Numbered from the stretch's first letter, positions 45,388-59,298 are shown. The stretch is 64,000 bases of DNA from Nymphaea colorata (GCF_008831285.2 NC_045142.1:25061876-25125875); one strand, 5' to 3'. Notes: generated by a model from the sequence alone, not told the origin. Numbers and translations: made by a program.

Positions 45388-46550
45388 TTGCTCCTACACT
45401 CAGCCGAGTCATCAAAAACACAGGATGACAATACCAGGCAACTCAACTATCTTATCCATTGGAGCACGTATGCAGACAAACACTTCAAAAGGATTGAAGA
45501 ACAACTCCAAGCCATCCATAATAACATGGAAACTATCAAGTCCCTCCTAGATGTGGTGAGAAAAAAGTTTAAGGCACAAGAAAAAGAAGCCTTAAATGCA
45601 CACTCCAAAAACCTGTCGATCAAAGAGATTAGCCCCTACTCTTTCAATAGTCGACCAAAACCCCTCTCATATAAATTTTTTTATCTTATGCCCAATTGTA
45701 GTGATGTTGAGGATTCTAAAGGTTACATGAGGATGTTCCATTATCGGCAACAAAATCGGCTGCCAGAAGTAAAAAAGCATGTTAGCTCCCTAGGATCAAA
45801 AATACCAATTTTGAATATCGATACATGTCCAGCCACAAAAGTCACTGAAGCAATCCGACTGTGGGTCCAACACCTGTATGTGGTGGTTACTCAGAAAAGG
45901 ATGTCTCGAGAACAAGCATGGAGAATATTACCATTCACCTTTTTAGGACTGGTGGAAATTTCTACTAGATTCATAAAAACAAGAGATCATGCAAGAAGAC
46001 CTAGCAGTGTTGGGAAACCAAATAATTTTGGAGTTTCAGCCCAACCAACTAGCACACCAGTCATCAAACTGGCTTAGCAGTACGCTGAAGACTATCTCAA
46101 TGAAGCAAATCACCTTGGAGCACATGCACTACCAACAATTGGTATGTTTTTTCTTGCTTCTTTGCCAGAATCACTTGGCAATATAGTCTTGGATGAATTA
46201 TCTCACAAAAATGTACTGGTAAAAAGTTTAACTCTCGTAGATCTGTAACAGATAGTCCCATAAGAAATCAAAAGTTGTGTTACAGAACGGGCAAAAAATG
46301 AATTGCCGAAAGTCATAAAAAATATCTATAGTCAAATCGATGGCACATAAGAACATAATCTGCCAAGAAGATTCAAGCCAAGGTTCAGAAGAACCAAAAC
46401 AAAAAAGCAGTTCAAGAGTTCAAGACCTATAGATTCTTCAAGAGAAGAAGAAATAATGACAAAAAAAGATGATACGTGTTTTTCTAGCCAAAAGAAGGGC
46501 CATTATGCCAACAAATGCCCTAGCAGAGCCCCTAGACAAATCAAGATGAT
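45388..46550 (+). pseudogene. viral coat-protein-like region with damaged zinc knuckle
   Basis: An open piece of 229 residues (45388-46077) continues, after stops, into a basic Arg/Lys-rich stretch and a CCHC-like knuckle at about 46477-46516. The knuckle keeps the first and last Cys and the His (KKGHYANKCP), but its second Cys reads as Ser. This arrangement is typical of the caulimovirid coat protein that packages nucleic acid. There are several in-frame stops between 46078 and 46550. Confidence 0.6.
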
Positions 46551-47039
46551 GCCAACAACACACCTACCTACCGACCATCGTTAGCATTTTAAAACGTCTT
46601 TAGTAGAGGAGAGCGAATCTGCGTGGTGTCGAAAAAGAAAGAAGAAGACGTAACAGTGCAAATACGAGTCCATGTGTAGAAGTAAATTTTGCAACAATTT
46701 CACATCAACTACTATGAAATCATTCATAGTGAAAGTAGTGAAAAGACCATAGACTCGAAAGAATCACAATTTCGTGAATTAGATTCCGAAATACAGAAAA
46801 TCTATTCTGATGATGAAGTCCCAATAGCCCCAAGATACCAAGAAAGGTGGGCAGCCTTAGAAAAAGTAGCAAAGGCCATAGAAGAAAAAGGTACAACTCC
46901 TATTACCTTTTAGAATTTCACACCAAAAGATAGTCTTAAAAATTTGGAGATAAGGCAAATAAAAAAGATGTCACTTTCTAACATTTTCATGATTATCCCA
47001 ATGCAAATTGCTACAGATAAAAGGGAAAAATGGAAAAAA

Positions 47040-47110
47040 AGACAAGCCTTCATTGATATAGGTGCATACATGAATTTTTGCAAAAAAGAAATAATAGCAA
47101 ATAGTTATAT
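47040..47110 (+). pseudogene. aspartic protease-like remnant of the viral insertion
   Basis: A short segment reads AFIDIGAYMNFC, matching the surroundings of the retropepsin D-T/S-G-A active site with Thr replaced by Ile. It lies between the zinc knuckle and the reverse transcriptase, as expected. The frame ends soon after. Confidence 0.5.
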
Positions 47111-47629
47111 TATCATAAAGGCACCAAAGTAGAAACAATGAACGGAGAAAGAAGGCCACACAATTTTGCCTTAAATGTAACTGTAAAAATAGGATAAAAA
47201 ATGATCAGTGCAAACTTTATACATATCGATAATGTCGGGCATGACATCAGGCGTGGATCAATCACAATTGATCAAATTGGTCATACATTATCTGTAGAGA
47301 CTGTATTCTCTTCAAAATAAGAAAAGAACAACAGGTAGTCCCACGTCTGTCTGCCTCTTTCAAAAGAATGCAAAACAAAAGAAGACAAAAAGAAGCTATG
47401 ACAAAGGAAATGACTACTTCAAATCATGAAACAAGAACTGGAATTTGAAGAGAAAGCAAAGAGAATCAAGGCTATTAAAGCCATGAAATCTACTACCAGG
47501 ACAGAAAATATATTGTCTTCTTGAATTCACACATGTCGTGGATTTACTGAAATCATGTTGTGTAGAACATCCTTTATAATTTTGGAATAAAGATTCACCA
47601 ACAACACACATACTTACTGTGCACAACCT

Positions 47630-48780
47630 TCTTGTACCGAGCAGACTAATCGTAGCCTCTAAACTTTACATGAAAGAAATTAATTCTCAGATCAAGGAGT
47701 TAGAGGATAAAGGCCTGATCAGAAAATCATAATCACACTATGCAAACGCAAACTTTATAGTAAGAAATCACACGGAGATAAAAAGAGGAAAGACAAGAAT
47801 GGTAATCAACTACATTCCTCTAAATAGTGTGACAGTTGATCTAAAGTGGTCTTTGCCAACAAAGAGATGTTAATGCAAAGGGCTGCCTAATAGAAAATAT
47901 TTTCAAAGTTTGATTGCAAATCTTGATATGGATACATACATAAAATAGCATCCTACACTCCACTTGGATTGTATGAATAACCAGTCATGTCATTCGGTCT
48001 TGAAAATGTGCCATCAAAATTTCAATGAAGAATTGATGAAATTTTTATAGGCTATGATTTCATAATAAATTATATTGATGGTTTTCTAATAGTCTCACAT
48101 ACAGTAGAAGAGCATCTGCAACATCTTAAGATCTTTGTTGAGATACATGTCAAACATGGTATTGGATTATCAAAATCAGAATATAAATTCCAAACTGCAA
48201 AATGGGAAATAGAATTTCTCAGCATCAAACTCAAAGAAGAAAAAATTACAATGCAAGATCATGTTTTGAAAAAGATTGAACAATTTCTGAATCAGTAGGA
48301 AGATAAGTTACAATGCCAGAGGTTTATCGGGTGCCTCAATTATGTTGAAAGTTATATTTAAAATCTCTCGCAGAAAACATAGGCATCCAAAAAGTGATGA
48401 ATCATGAGCTGTATGGATGGAATAAAGCAATTATAAGAGCAGTAATCTCTTCGAAAGAAGAATGCCAGAGGTTGCCAAAATTAGAATCAGCATTCAGCGG
48501 GCCCTTTGTCCTATCTACAGATATATCAAATGATACATGGTAGTTGTTCTTCTCAAAAAAGAAGGCAATAAAGAGAAGGTATGTTTTTATACAAGCGGGC
48601 AGTTCAAGTCCAATGAAATCACCTACTGGCCTGCTGAAAAAGAAATCCTTGCGACAATCAGAGGATTAAAAAAATCTCATCCTTATTTGATTGGGAAAAA
48701 GTTTATTTTAAGAACAAATTCACAAAATCTATCAGTCCTCATAAAAAGAAAAATCACTAGCAGTCCAAAACTGTAAAGAT
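47630..48780 (+). pseudogene. reverse transcriptase and RNase H remnant of the viral insertion
   Basis: Readable in pieces on the plus strand. The fingers and palm region begins with a Leu/Lys-rich 'LVPSRLIVASK' type segment near 47625. The catalytic motif reads YIDG instead of YIDD near 48073. An LKKIEQF connection follows, and then an RNase H-like open piece (48537-48776) with FYTSGQFKSNEITYWPAEKE. Many stops and at least two frame changes separate these pieces. In live members these domains copy the pregenomic RNA into DNA. This copy is inactive. Confidence 0.7.
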
Positions 48781-49577
48781 TCATATGGTTGTAGTTTTTG
48801 CTATCTCAGTATGATTTCACCATTGATCTAGTCAAAGGTGTACATCATTCCTTACTAGTCACATTCACCTATAAGGTGGTGATGGGAAGATTGACAGGTA
48901 CATATGTCTGAACAAAGAAGGAAGGTTTGCTAACAAACTAAAAAGCTATATCCAGAATTTGCAGATGCAATAGAAGGCAGATACCCAAATCTGGATTTCT
49001 ACTACTCCGCAGCAAGAAGAATTACATGCATCGTAAACAATCTCAAGTACACATTAATTGAAACAGAAATATTATCATGGGCCATTGAGAAAAACATTCT
49101 GGATAACTTAATACTCCATCGATGGCAATTGTATGCTAACCCTACTTCCAGAGATTTTTTTAATTTTATTACACGACCCAAATGGGAAGAAGCATTATGC
49201 CGAAAGTTGTAATTTTTCAAGATGAAAAGCTCATCTACAAAAAATATTTCAAGGACAAAAGAATTTGAAGAAAGTTGCACATCATTGGAGCAAATCACTA
49301 TAAAAATATATAAAAATACGCAAGTGTCAGAAACTTCAAGTCTAGTGGGGTGTTGAGTCATTTGTCCACATGTGTGACTCATTTGTCCTCTTCTGGTGAT
49401 CATTGTCTTCATCAAAAATCTTGCAAATTTTGTAAATCTTGTAAAACATGTAAAGTCACTTTTTTCTTTTGCTTGTATTAGGCATGTGTCAGTCAGTGCA
49501 CGTTAGTCAATTTTACTTTTGACAGATGAATATATTCGTTTCATTATTGTACTTGACACCATTCTTTAGCAACTCAG

Positions 49578-49585
49578 TATAAATA
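49578..49585 (+). promoter_or_regulatory. TATA box of the viral insertion
   Basis: TATAAATA in the non-coding region after RNase H, the place where caulimovirids carry their genome-length promoter. It is followed by a GC-richer leader-like stretch. That it still drives transcription is not shown. Confidence 0.45.
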
Positions 49586-50967
49586 GATGCTCCCGAGCCA
49601 ATTACAAGTCCTTTGCCATAAACCTTGTGCTTTGTGCAAAAATTTCTCAACATTTCCTTTGCTATGTAGAGAGATGCAAAGTCTGAGTGTGATTTGTCTT
49701 TGCAAACATTGGGTTTCATTATCCAGCAATCCTTTAGTGGAATTGTGCTACTGCGGTGCCTCATCCCTGTGAATCCAAAATAGTCCTGCTTAAAACACTA
49801 TAACACCAGCCGTTACTGTAGCAAACACTGTAGCACCCTACAACATCTTCCTCCCTTTTCATCCCCATTAGTCGGTATCTTGCCCACAAAACTCCCATTC
49901 CCACCTTACCTCTGCCACAAGCTTTCCAGTTTGTCAAACACTATAATGAATGTTTACAACCTGGTCAAAAACCTATGTACAACCAAGTAGTTGACCTCCT
50001 TGAAGAATGATACATACAAGGAGCAAATTCTGGAACCTTCGGAATCACGGTCCTAAGGGAGTACCAGACCAAACCCTCATCTACAAATGCATCGAAGCCT
50101 CTCAGATATGCCAGAGGTTGCCAGCAATCCCTTGGTGCAAACGCAAAGTTTTATTTGCTCTGAACAAAGCAGTGCTCCCATCATGGAACGATTGAGCTTC
50201 TCTTGAAGAATGGCAAGCCCCAACTTGCTACAATCAAGACATTACAGGTTGGGGAAGATATTTTATGTCAATAACAGACAAAAGAACTCTTGTTCTTTGG
50301 CCTCAAATGCATAGTACCACACTTTGATGATGGTGATCTATTTGTTCCCGTTTTTCTACAATCTCAACAAGGTTCCACATAAGTTTGGAAGTGAAATTCA
50401 CATCAAGGCAGCTCTCGATGAGCGAATTGAGTGGGAATACATATCAAAGTGGATAGATTCAGAGCATGAAATAGAACGCATCAAACACCATGAACCAAAC
50501 TCATGGAGCACACTGTGCCAAACAGTGCCGATGAGCATGAACACAAACCATGACAATGATTCTTCAGGCAGTCATGCCACATGCCATCTGCCCCAAAAAA
50601 TCCACACCAAAGCTGATCCAAGTACGTAGCATAATAAATCGCAACCGCCTCTACATCTAGTTTCTTGAACAAAGCTTAGAAGTTTAGGCCACAAAAGCCT
50701 ATGAAGACTTCCTAATCGTCGACATATGGATTAGTTTAATTCCTTTACATGCATGGATGTATAAATTCAGCCTACAGACCATGATTTACTAAGCATGATG
50801 ATCAAACATACTGCAAAAGGTAGAAAGCTGTCATGGGCTTTTACTTTTCAAGTGGAAGTGTAAGAATTAGCTTGTTTATTTGAGCATTATGAGCTTGTGA
50901 AATTTACACTGTAGAAACCAACAAGAAATTACAAAAGCCAAAAATGTGGCCAGGGTTGCTGCCACTA

Positions 50968-53900
50968 CTAGCCCTCACTGTCTGAATCAAAAGTCTGTCT
51001 TCTCCTCAAGGACTCCAACACGACAGAAGTGTGGCCTCCACTAGAATTTGTTCTAGAGACTGCCTTGACCTTCGGTATGCTCATCGAATCCAAGCGTGGG
51101 GTGGGCACCCCATTGCTGACATCCTTAAGTACAGTATTAGCAGTAGCAGAGGCAGCTATATCAGCCACTGCAGATACCACCCTGCTAGCATCACCACTTC
51201 TCAAATGTCCACCAGCACTCCCAGATACAGCAGCAGCTGCAGCAGATTGGCGAGTGAGTGATCTTGGACCACTGCACATTACTCCTGAAACTGCAGACTT
51301 AGCCGTCGCTTCTTCAGCCTTTTGGATGTCGTAGATGAGCTCCTTCTGGAGCTGCTTATCTGCAACCAATATCTCCTCAATCTCATCTTGATACTCCTTC
51401 AGGATTGTACGCAGACACTCCATCAGGCATCCTGTAAGGGGGCTGTTCTTACTCTCCAGCAATCTCTTCAGTTCTATGAATATCGGAATCGCATTCTGGA
51501 CCAGGTTCTTCTTTGCTACCTGACTGACTACCCGACCTTTAGCTGCTACAAATGTTCCATTGCTGTTCCCTGGTTCTTCGTCCATCTCAGTTGCATCAGC
51601 TGCTGCTGCTGAACCTCGGCTGGGTTGAATCCTCATTTCTTTGCATGCTAGTACTTGTAGAGCATCCTGTCAAGGAAAAAATTTAGCAAGTTACAGACGA
51701 TAGTTTTGAGATTTTGAGCACCTTCAGCCACACGTTCATAGATTTTAGGTGCTTCATTAAAACTGAAAGAACTAACAGACACCAGATTGGAAGTGAATAA
51801 CCAATTTTTCTGAAAGTGCTCAACTAAGTGCAACTAATGTTAAACTGATCAGTGTGATCATCCACATTACGTTTAGTTGATTAGTTGGTTTCAAGTTGTA
51901 CGACTGATTTTTTTTCCTAAAGCCTAATCTCAGCTCCCATGTGCAAATAATAGTCAGATGATCAATATATTTGCAGTCAACATTGTAGTATACGACCTTT
52001 CTGTCCAGTACCTTTAGAACGGACTGTGCCCCAGGTTCATTGAGATTAAGCAAACCATCAGCAACGGCAGCCAAGATCTCAGCACAAAGCTTTGCAGAAG
52101 TGGCTAAAAGTTGCTCTGGTGCCATTTGTTTAAGTAATAAAGTATATATGTGCATCCTTTGCGATTGCGTTTTGTTATCGCTGCCTCTGTAAGAAGGAAA
52201 AACATTCATTAACAACCCAAATAACTGCAGCAACGAACTGAGAAAGAGAAACCATTCAACCTTAAAGTGAAAAGACGTTGTCCGGTGTACAATTCACTGT
52301 GCGCAGCATGGGCCTTGCAACCATTCAGCAAGAAAATCACTTCAACGAAACTGTTGTAAGCCAAAAGTGGTGCCTTAGCTGCAAACATGCACAATCCCAA
52401 ATTCAGAATACATTAGCTTCCATGATCATCAAAAGCTTCTGTAGATTTATGTAATGATTGGAAGGAGCCAATGTAATGATGATCAGGAAGAACTCACTCT
52501 TTAGGAAGCTGCTGAAAAGGAAATCAGCTAGTGTTCGGATCTTCTCTGATTCATCAACAAGAGCGAGAAGAAATCGGTGAAAGAGGACACCTCTCCATTT
52601 AACATAATCCCTCTGCATAGCGATGTCAACCATGTTACAGAAAAGGATTTTAATAATATAAAGCAACATTTTATAGATTAATAAACAGAAAAGCAGAGAA
52701 GGCCACTTTTAATCAGAGTTGTCACGTGAATGCACCATTTTATTTATGCGCCACAACCTAGTTACAGCAGAGCATCCTATAAAATGGCAGTATCTTTAGT
52801 ATCTACAGCTGCGCCGGTGTGAAAATATTCGCAGAACCAATAGTATGACATGATCAATACAAAAAACACCAATCAAAAGCTGGTATTCTGATCTGGTCGA
52901 ATAGAATATCACAAGTGGCAGTCTGGGCCTCAAATGTGGCATATAAATTTCTTATTTTGATGTCACAAAAAAAGTAAATTTTGACTCTACCTTCTTTGTA
53001 TACTGAACATTTCACTTACTGGAGGGAACAGGAACGAACCTGCAGCAACCTAGAAAGCAGAATAAATGTCTGTCGTCTCACAACCTCACAAGGGTCACGA
53101 AGAGATTTGGTTATCTTTGTGATATAACTGAAACACAAGAAAACAGACTAGTGAGAAATATAACAATGTGAAGTGCGTCATGAAACATGACTGTAAGGAA
53201 TAACTTAGTAGATATGCAAAGATGTCTCAAAGATCCTCTCCTCAAGATTTACACGACTTTCTGTTTTTTTTTTTTGTTGGTAAAGTCTTCTAAGACAAAA
53301 GGCCCTCTCAGTCCTGACCCAGTCATTATTATGGAATAGGGTTATAGTGCCAAGAAATGTTGAGAGTTCAGACCTATTGATAGATGGCTAAAAGGATAGG
53401 TCCCATTATTTAAGCTCTAAAATTTTACAGAAGGATCATGATATTCTCAAAAAAATTAAATTCCTTTTCTCTCTCTGCGCTGGTTTTTTTTTTTTTTGTT
53501 AAAAATCAGAAACCACTTGATATTCTCAAAATGAAATTGCAGCTATTGTGCCACATGTTTGATCTCAATGGTGTCAATATTTGCAACATCATGATGATTA
53601 TTTATTAAACTTCAGAAAAAAAAGATCAAGACATGTTCAGATTTCCCTCACTTTGGGAAGAACCAGTGAAAGGATTAAAAAACATATATACCAGTCGACT
53701 AGCGCGGTATACCGAACGCAAAAGTCGGTCATCACCATCATAATATTATTTCTGAGTGGGGCAGAATCACTCTTTTCAAGCTCCTGAAGCACAAAATCCA
53801 CAATTTCGTTCTCAAAAAGGAAAACAAAAAAAAAAACATAAACAGAGAAGAGGGGAACAAATGAAACCTGGACAAACAGAGGGATGTAACGCTTTGCCAG

Positions 53901-56900
53901 TTTGTCATCTGCAAGGCAGACCTTCCCCATTGTTACCCAGGCTTGGATGTACAAGGATGAAGAGATCTGCTCGCTAGAAAAGTTCAGACGAGCAATGTCT
54001 TTGGGTCTTTGCTCTGAGCACCCAGACGTGATAATGGTCTGCAACAAGGGGATGATACCTTTCAGATCCGCAGAAGGGCAAACAAGGATCAGAGAGCCAA
54101 CTGTAAAAACTGCAGTTGCAGCTTGTGAAGGTGCAGTAGAACTAGAAGTTCCTGTATGGCGCTTCCCTTTACGTTTACTTTTGCTGCACCTAGATGGAGT
54201 TTGAAAATTGTTTGTATCTTTGGCTTGTGATACTTCAGAAAGATACTTTTCGAGGAGAGCTAAGGCCTTTGCGAGCAGCTGCTCTACCCATTTAGACACC
54301 AGCATATCTCCTTCTGTTGAGTTCACAGATTTCCGCTTGCATAAAGTTGTGAGAGCTTGGACATGAGCGTCAACCTTCAATAAAGTTTTAGCAGTAAAGT
54401 TAACCACAAGTGATTCTGCTCCTCACAATATAAGAAGCAAAAGCAGGAGCATTTTCATAACAGTAGCAATGGTAAGGTACGCATGAAAATTACTAACTGC
54501 TTTTGAGTAAAGTTGGAGTTAGCTACTAAGGTAATCTGGTGTAAATGACTCAAACTGAAAATAATTAGAATATGTGGAGACTAAAACCAAAGCCAATATA
54601 AGGATTCGAGAATTTGCAATCCACCTCTGTGGGGTGCATATCGAACGCCTCAAGCCTGGAAAGCAGGTCATGTGCCAAATTGGCAGCAGCTTCTGGAGGC
54701 AACTCCAAAGCTACATTGGAGATTGTTTGTAAGAGGAACACTCGATCCCCAGCCCAAGAAATGCACACTGGATCAGGCTCATCTGTCTCCCTATTATTGT
54801 TGTTAGACAAAGGGGTGACATAAGCATTGCTTTGCAAGTCAGTGGGCTTGTCAAGTAGCTGCCAGTGGTGTTGCAAGAACTTCCAACCGACAGCCTTGGG
54901 AAGGAATTCTGATATTATAGAGAGAAGCATCCATGCACCGGCAGGCGCAACCCATTTCTCAACACCAAGACCTCTGCTCAACCAAAGAGACTCCGAGGTG
55001 GTGATGATGTTCTGGAGAGCAAGAGCAACAGCAGCAGTAATCTTTCCTTTCTTGCCAAGATTTCTGCAGACCTTCTTCACACTTGAAGACACATCAACGT
55101 CACTCATTTCCTTCAGTAATAGCAACACTCCTTCCGGGAAAATTGACTCAAGCTCCAATTCTAAATTTGCTTTTGCCTCAACCGAAAATCTTTCCCTCTT
55201 ACTAGCAGCAGCAGCCCTGGAAATTCTTTCCAAAACCAATTCCAGAAACATATTTTCACACTCTGTTTGGATGCTAGACTCATTATCCAGTATCATTTGA
55301 GGAACTGACCGAAGCCACTCCGTTATAACCCAGTTGTCCGCTAATCTTCTGAAAACCTGTCAACAAGCACTTTATAGTGAATAGGAAAAATTGGTATCAT
55401 GCACCCAACATAATGGTCCATGTTCACATAATCCAATAACCGAAACTGAATATGTAACTTACTGCATCAGTTACGTTACAAATTACAACTACAAATCACA
55501 TTTTACAATCCGCGTTTTGGGGAATATAATCAGATGATAATAAAAAGAAGAAGAAAGTATTAGAACTATAACAGTTAGCAACTCAGTACGATACCAAAGG
55601 TAAAACCAGGCAAAAAGCAACAATGGGAAAAGATCGTATGAAAGCTTTGTAGAAAGTTCACTAATTGAATTGCTGAGATATAAAGCATCATAAGACGCCT
55701 GATCTCAGACCTTCAGTCATGAGATGGGGTGTCTAGGACACTCTCTCTCCTGTTGCACCCCTGGCGCTCCGGACAGACTTCTTTGAGATTTCAGGATAAA
55801 TTTGATGAAGTGTCTTGAGACACTTAAACCCCCTGTTTGATTCATACATCTTCAGACACACTGTCCAACAATTCAAACACGCCCAAGAGTAACCATTGGC
55901 CAGAATAGTGAAAATCACATATTAGGAGATGAAGCAAGAGAGAACGCCAATATAATGGGGAGAATGCCCAATGCTCTAAGGATTGAAACAGTCCATAAGC
56001 TGCAGACAATGAGAACAAGACACAAATAGTACCTCAGACAAGGCAGAAAGAGCAGCTTTCCTGATGCTAACAAGAGGATCGGAGCAAGCAAGTCCAATGG
56101 TCTTTACGACTGATTCATCAACAACCCTTCCGAGAAGAACAGTGGATTTTGTTATCAGAAGAAGCGCTGCTTTTCTCACAGCGGCCTTATCGTCCACGCA
56201 CCTCCTCCTCACCAATGCATTCAAATCTCTACAGAAAGCGCCGGGAGTGAGTGGTGTAGGCCCGGGACCAAAATCTGGGGAAATTGTCTGTTGGTTGAAA
56301 AACAAACCCTGGCTCCCCATCTCAGAATTAAAACTCTCCAAGTTATCTTTGTGGACAACATTTGGAACAGCCCTGCTTCCATTTCCAAATGCCAAAGCTT
56401 CCACCAATCGACTTCGATTTCTTATGTCAGCTGACAGAAGCTCCACTGCATGAGCCAAATTGGACAATGCCCTTGCCCGAATTCCAGCAACCTTGTCCGA
56501 ACACCGATTTATCAAAGCTTCCAGACATCTTAGTCCACAAAATCTTGCATCGTCGTTTTCGAAACCATCTTCTCTGATCCCTAATGGATCAGGCAGCAAG
56601 CCAAGCACTGCAACAATAAGATCAATAGCCATCATTCTCAATCGAACCTTGCCCACGGACATCTTAACAACAAACCCAGCAAATTCATACTGCTCTGCTG
56701 ATCCCAGTGACTGTACAACCTTCATCACAGCATCGACCGCCACCGCCCGTGAATCAATCTTATCGGTGTTTGACTTCACCGCTAAGTACCTTGGCAGAGC
56801 AGCCATTGCTCTCCTGACATCCGGCCATTCCTTAGCAATCTCCGTCAAGTTCGACGTCACGAACTCGATTGCAGGGCAACGGATCTGAGAATTCTGAGAA

Positions 56901-57628
56901 ACAAGCAGCGGGGAGAGAGATTTCAACACCTCCACGCAATTGTTTGTCACGTCCCCGTGCTGGGGATGCAAGGCACGGACGAAAATCTTGAAGCAGAGAC
57001 CCGGCAGCCGATCTTTAGCAGAAGTGGGGCGGCGATAAGACAACTTTCGAACCTTTCCGGAGGTTTCGTTCTCGAGTTCGGCAGCTACGACCAACACCTG
57101 CACCACTGCCTCGATCAAAGACTTCAAGCTATCGGAGAACCTCTCCAAACTAACGCGGCCGACGACGGAATCCAGCTTCTCAAGAACTGAAACCAAGTCT
57201 TCGATCTCGATTGCCTCATTTTCTTCTTCTGTTTGTGCCTCCTCTTCATCGGGTTGGTGAAGCACACGGGAAGAAGAACGGCCGGCCTTCTTTTTGCGGT
57301 CATTTCTGCGATTGGGCTGGGAAGGCCGGGCTTCAGTCTGCCGCCCCTTGACTGCGAGACGAAGGGAACGAAGGAAGGAGAGGAAGGCGACTGGCGTGAA
57401 GAAGGAGTAGACTGGAGAGTCTGTGCAGAGGATGAGAGAGAGGTAGACATTTGAGGCCAAGAGACCGATCTTTCCGCCGGAGTCCATGGTGAGGGAGAGG
57501 GAGTGGAGGAGGGAAGCTGGGCTTGAGGGCATCTCGTCAAATGGGTAGTCGCCATTGGCATCGGCGATGATGGCCTGGAGTTCAAAGAGGCGATTTCTTG
57601 ACAAGGGTTCGGCGGCTTCCTCTTCCAT
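50968..57628 (-). CDS. CAP-D3: condensin II subunit CAP-D3
   Basis: Nine exons, read leftward: 56033-57628, 54625-55356, 53868-54374, 53692-53810, 53040-53127, 52498-52612, 52261-52378, 51997-52186 and 50968-51666. The phases agree and give 1387 residues; Arabidopsis CAP-D3 is about 1310. Exon 1 (residues 1-532) holds N-terminal HEAT-type helices. The Cnd1-type core spans exons 4-8, with NNIMMVMTDFCVRYTALVD, SLRDPCEVVRRQTFILLSRL, RDYVKWRGVLFHRFLLALVD and LLKQMAPEQLLATSAKLCAE. The C-terminal exon has VAKKNLVQNAIPIFIELKRL and a basic/Ser-rich tail ending in DSDSEG. The product is the HEAT-repeat regulatory subunit of condensin II, which compacts chromosomes and organises interphase chromatin. 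I chose ATG 57628 because MEEEAAEPLSRN resembles plant orthologues; an in-frame ATG at 57739 would add 37 residues. Confidence 0.93.
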
Positions 57629-58440
57629 GGTGTCCTTCTCCGACGATCTCTCTCTTCCCCCCACCGAGAACGAGGAGAAGAGTCGAAGAGGGAGTTCTCC
57701 CCGTGTTGAAGAGAAATTTAAAGACGAAAACACCCTCAAAGAACGTAGATATTATTCGGCGTCTGGACGAGTCTTTTTCGTCTGGTAGGTGAAAGGTGTG
57801 GGTTATTCTGACTTTAAGCGTGAAGAATAAATTTGTCTTCCACAGAATTCCCTTGTTTTGAAAGACAGTTTTTAGCGTTCCCGCTCGCAATAGGCGTTCA
57901 AAGAATCAAAACCATGACATCTAGCTAAGGAATGCCCCGAGTCTTTTGTGTAATTACCCAATTGTCCCCCGCCCAGCCGTCGTGTGGGCTCTCGGGATCG
58001 CATGACGGGTCTTTCTGGGTAAACCGCAAGCCCATCTATGACCCGTCAAGAGGATCCAGGCCCGCATTCGCTTAGCAAATGTTCTAGGTCCAAGTCAGTT
58101 TGCATATCTAAATAAGATATTACACAATTACAACGGTATTTTGTATATATATATATATAAAAAATGCATGATGACCTTTAGTATCCAAAATCACCCAACC
58201 ATTTAATAAAAAATGTTCATTTAAAGTTGATTCATTGTTGTAAACTAACACTAGATAATAAAAATATTCATCACTCTTTTCTTAAATGTAGACCATGTTT
58301 GATCAAACAACCATGGTTGGATGGCAAGGGGACTCTAAAAAATTAAAGACATCATTTTCAATATATATATATATACACATAAAGCCACACTACAAATTTT
58401 TAAAAATAATAAATAAATGAATAATACATAGCTTTGTGCA
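57629..58440. other. upstream region of CAP-D3, no gene
   Basis: The first 250 bases are GC-rich and are the likely leader and promoter. Beyond 58100 the sequence becomes AT-rich. No TATA box stands out. Confidence 0.35.
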
Positions 58441-58444
58441 TGTG

Positions 58445-58445
<1 letters not shown>

Positions 58446-58496
<51 letters not shown>

Positions 58497-58515
58497 GGAG
58501 GGAGGGAGGGAGAGA
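58446..58515. repeat. compound (TA)n(GA)n microsatellite
   Basis: About 16 TA units pass directly into GA units and then gggagggagg repeats. A-rich runs follow to 58680. Confidence 0.9.
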
Positions 58516-59293
58516 GAAAGAGGGATTTAAAAGATGGGAAATGTTTGCTAAGAGAAAAAAAGAAAAAAAAAAAAAGGGTGAGAGAGCTTAAGTTGTTCTC
58601 TAATATATGAAATTAAAAAAAAAAAGTGACAAATTTACTAACCTACAAAAATTTATAGGTTACAAAAAAAAAAGGGTGAGACAACCATTGGTTTTAAAAA
58701 ATTTAGTTTATACATCTCATTTGCATTTCATCATTTGTTCAGTTATAATATTTGGCATGTGCATGCGTCTATGCAGTAGAGATTACAAGAAAAAAAAGAC
58801 TGCAAGATCAATTTGGAGGCCGTAGTTGACCTTCAAACCTAGGGAAACTATGACCTAATCCCCGTAATCCCCAATCCGGTGGGTGGAGGCCAGCAAGCGA
58901 ATGGTTAGGCACTAACATGCAAAGTTGAATGATTTTTAAAAAATGTTTTGAAAAGGATAAAATTAGAATACCAAAAAGGTTAAAAGTCTGAAAATATATA
59001 TTTTTTACAAAAAAAATTCTAAAATGATCCAACCATCTTCGTTTTTCCTTTTTAAGTGTATATTTATTGCATGCACACACTTATGAGCGGCCTCATAATA
59101 ATAGTCATAGTGAAAGATGGTTTCTATGGGTCCCAAGTCCATTCAATTTCCAATTCTTTGGACACTGTTGTTGCCTCCTTGCTACATCTTGCTACATCTT
59201 CATAATTGGCTCCAATAATACCCACTTTAGGAATTCTGTCCCTAATGTTACGGCCAGGTTTAATATCGTCCAACTAACAATTGGTATTAATTC

Positions 59294-59298
<5 letters not shown>

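Larger units (their letters stand above)
44588..50640 (+). mobile_element. endogenous pararetrovirus (Caulimoviridae-like), decayed
   Basis: A plus-strand insertion with the gene order of a plant pararetrovirus: coat-protein-like region, zinc knuckle, aspartic protease, reverse transcriptase and RNase H. There is no integrase after RNase H, which argues against an LTR retrotransposon. An AT-rich non-coding region with a TATA box follows, and then further reading frame. The first 160 bases or so (44590-44760) repeat the sequence of about 50325-50560 in diverged form, so the insertion overlaps itself by a little at its ends. Stop codons and frameshifts interrupt every gene, so it is not functional. 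The exact genus cannot be decided from what is readable. Confidence 0.75.

Noticed and set aside
44588-50640. LTR retrotransposon
   Set aside because: No integrase follows RNase H and the end repeats are short and coding-like, so a pararetrovirus fits better.
56064-56888. Plus-strand open frames opposite CAP-D3 exon 1
   Set aside because: Antisense shadows of a GC-richer coding exon.
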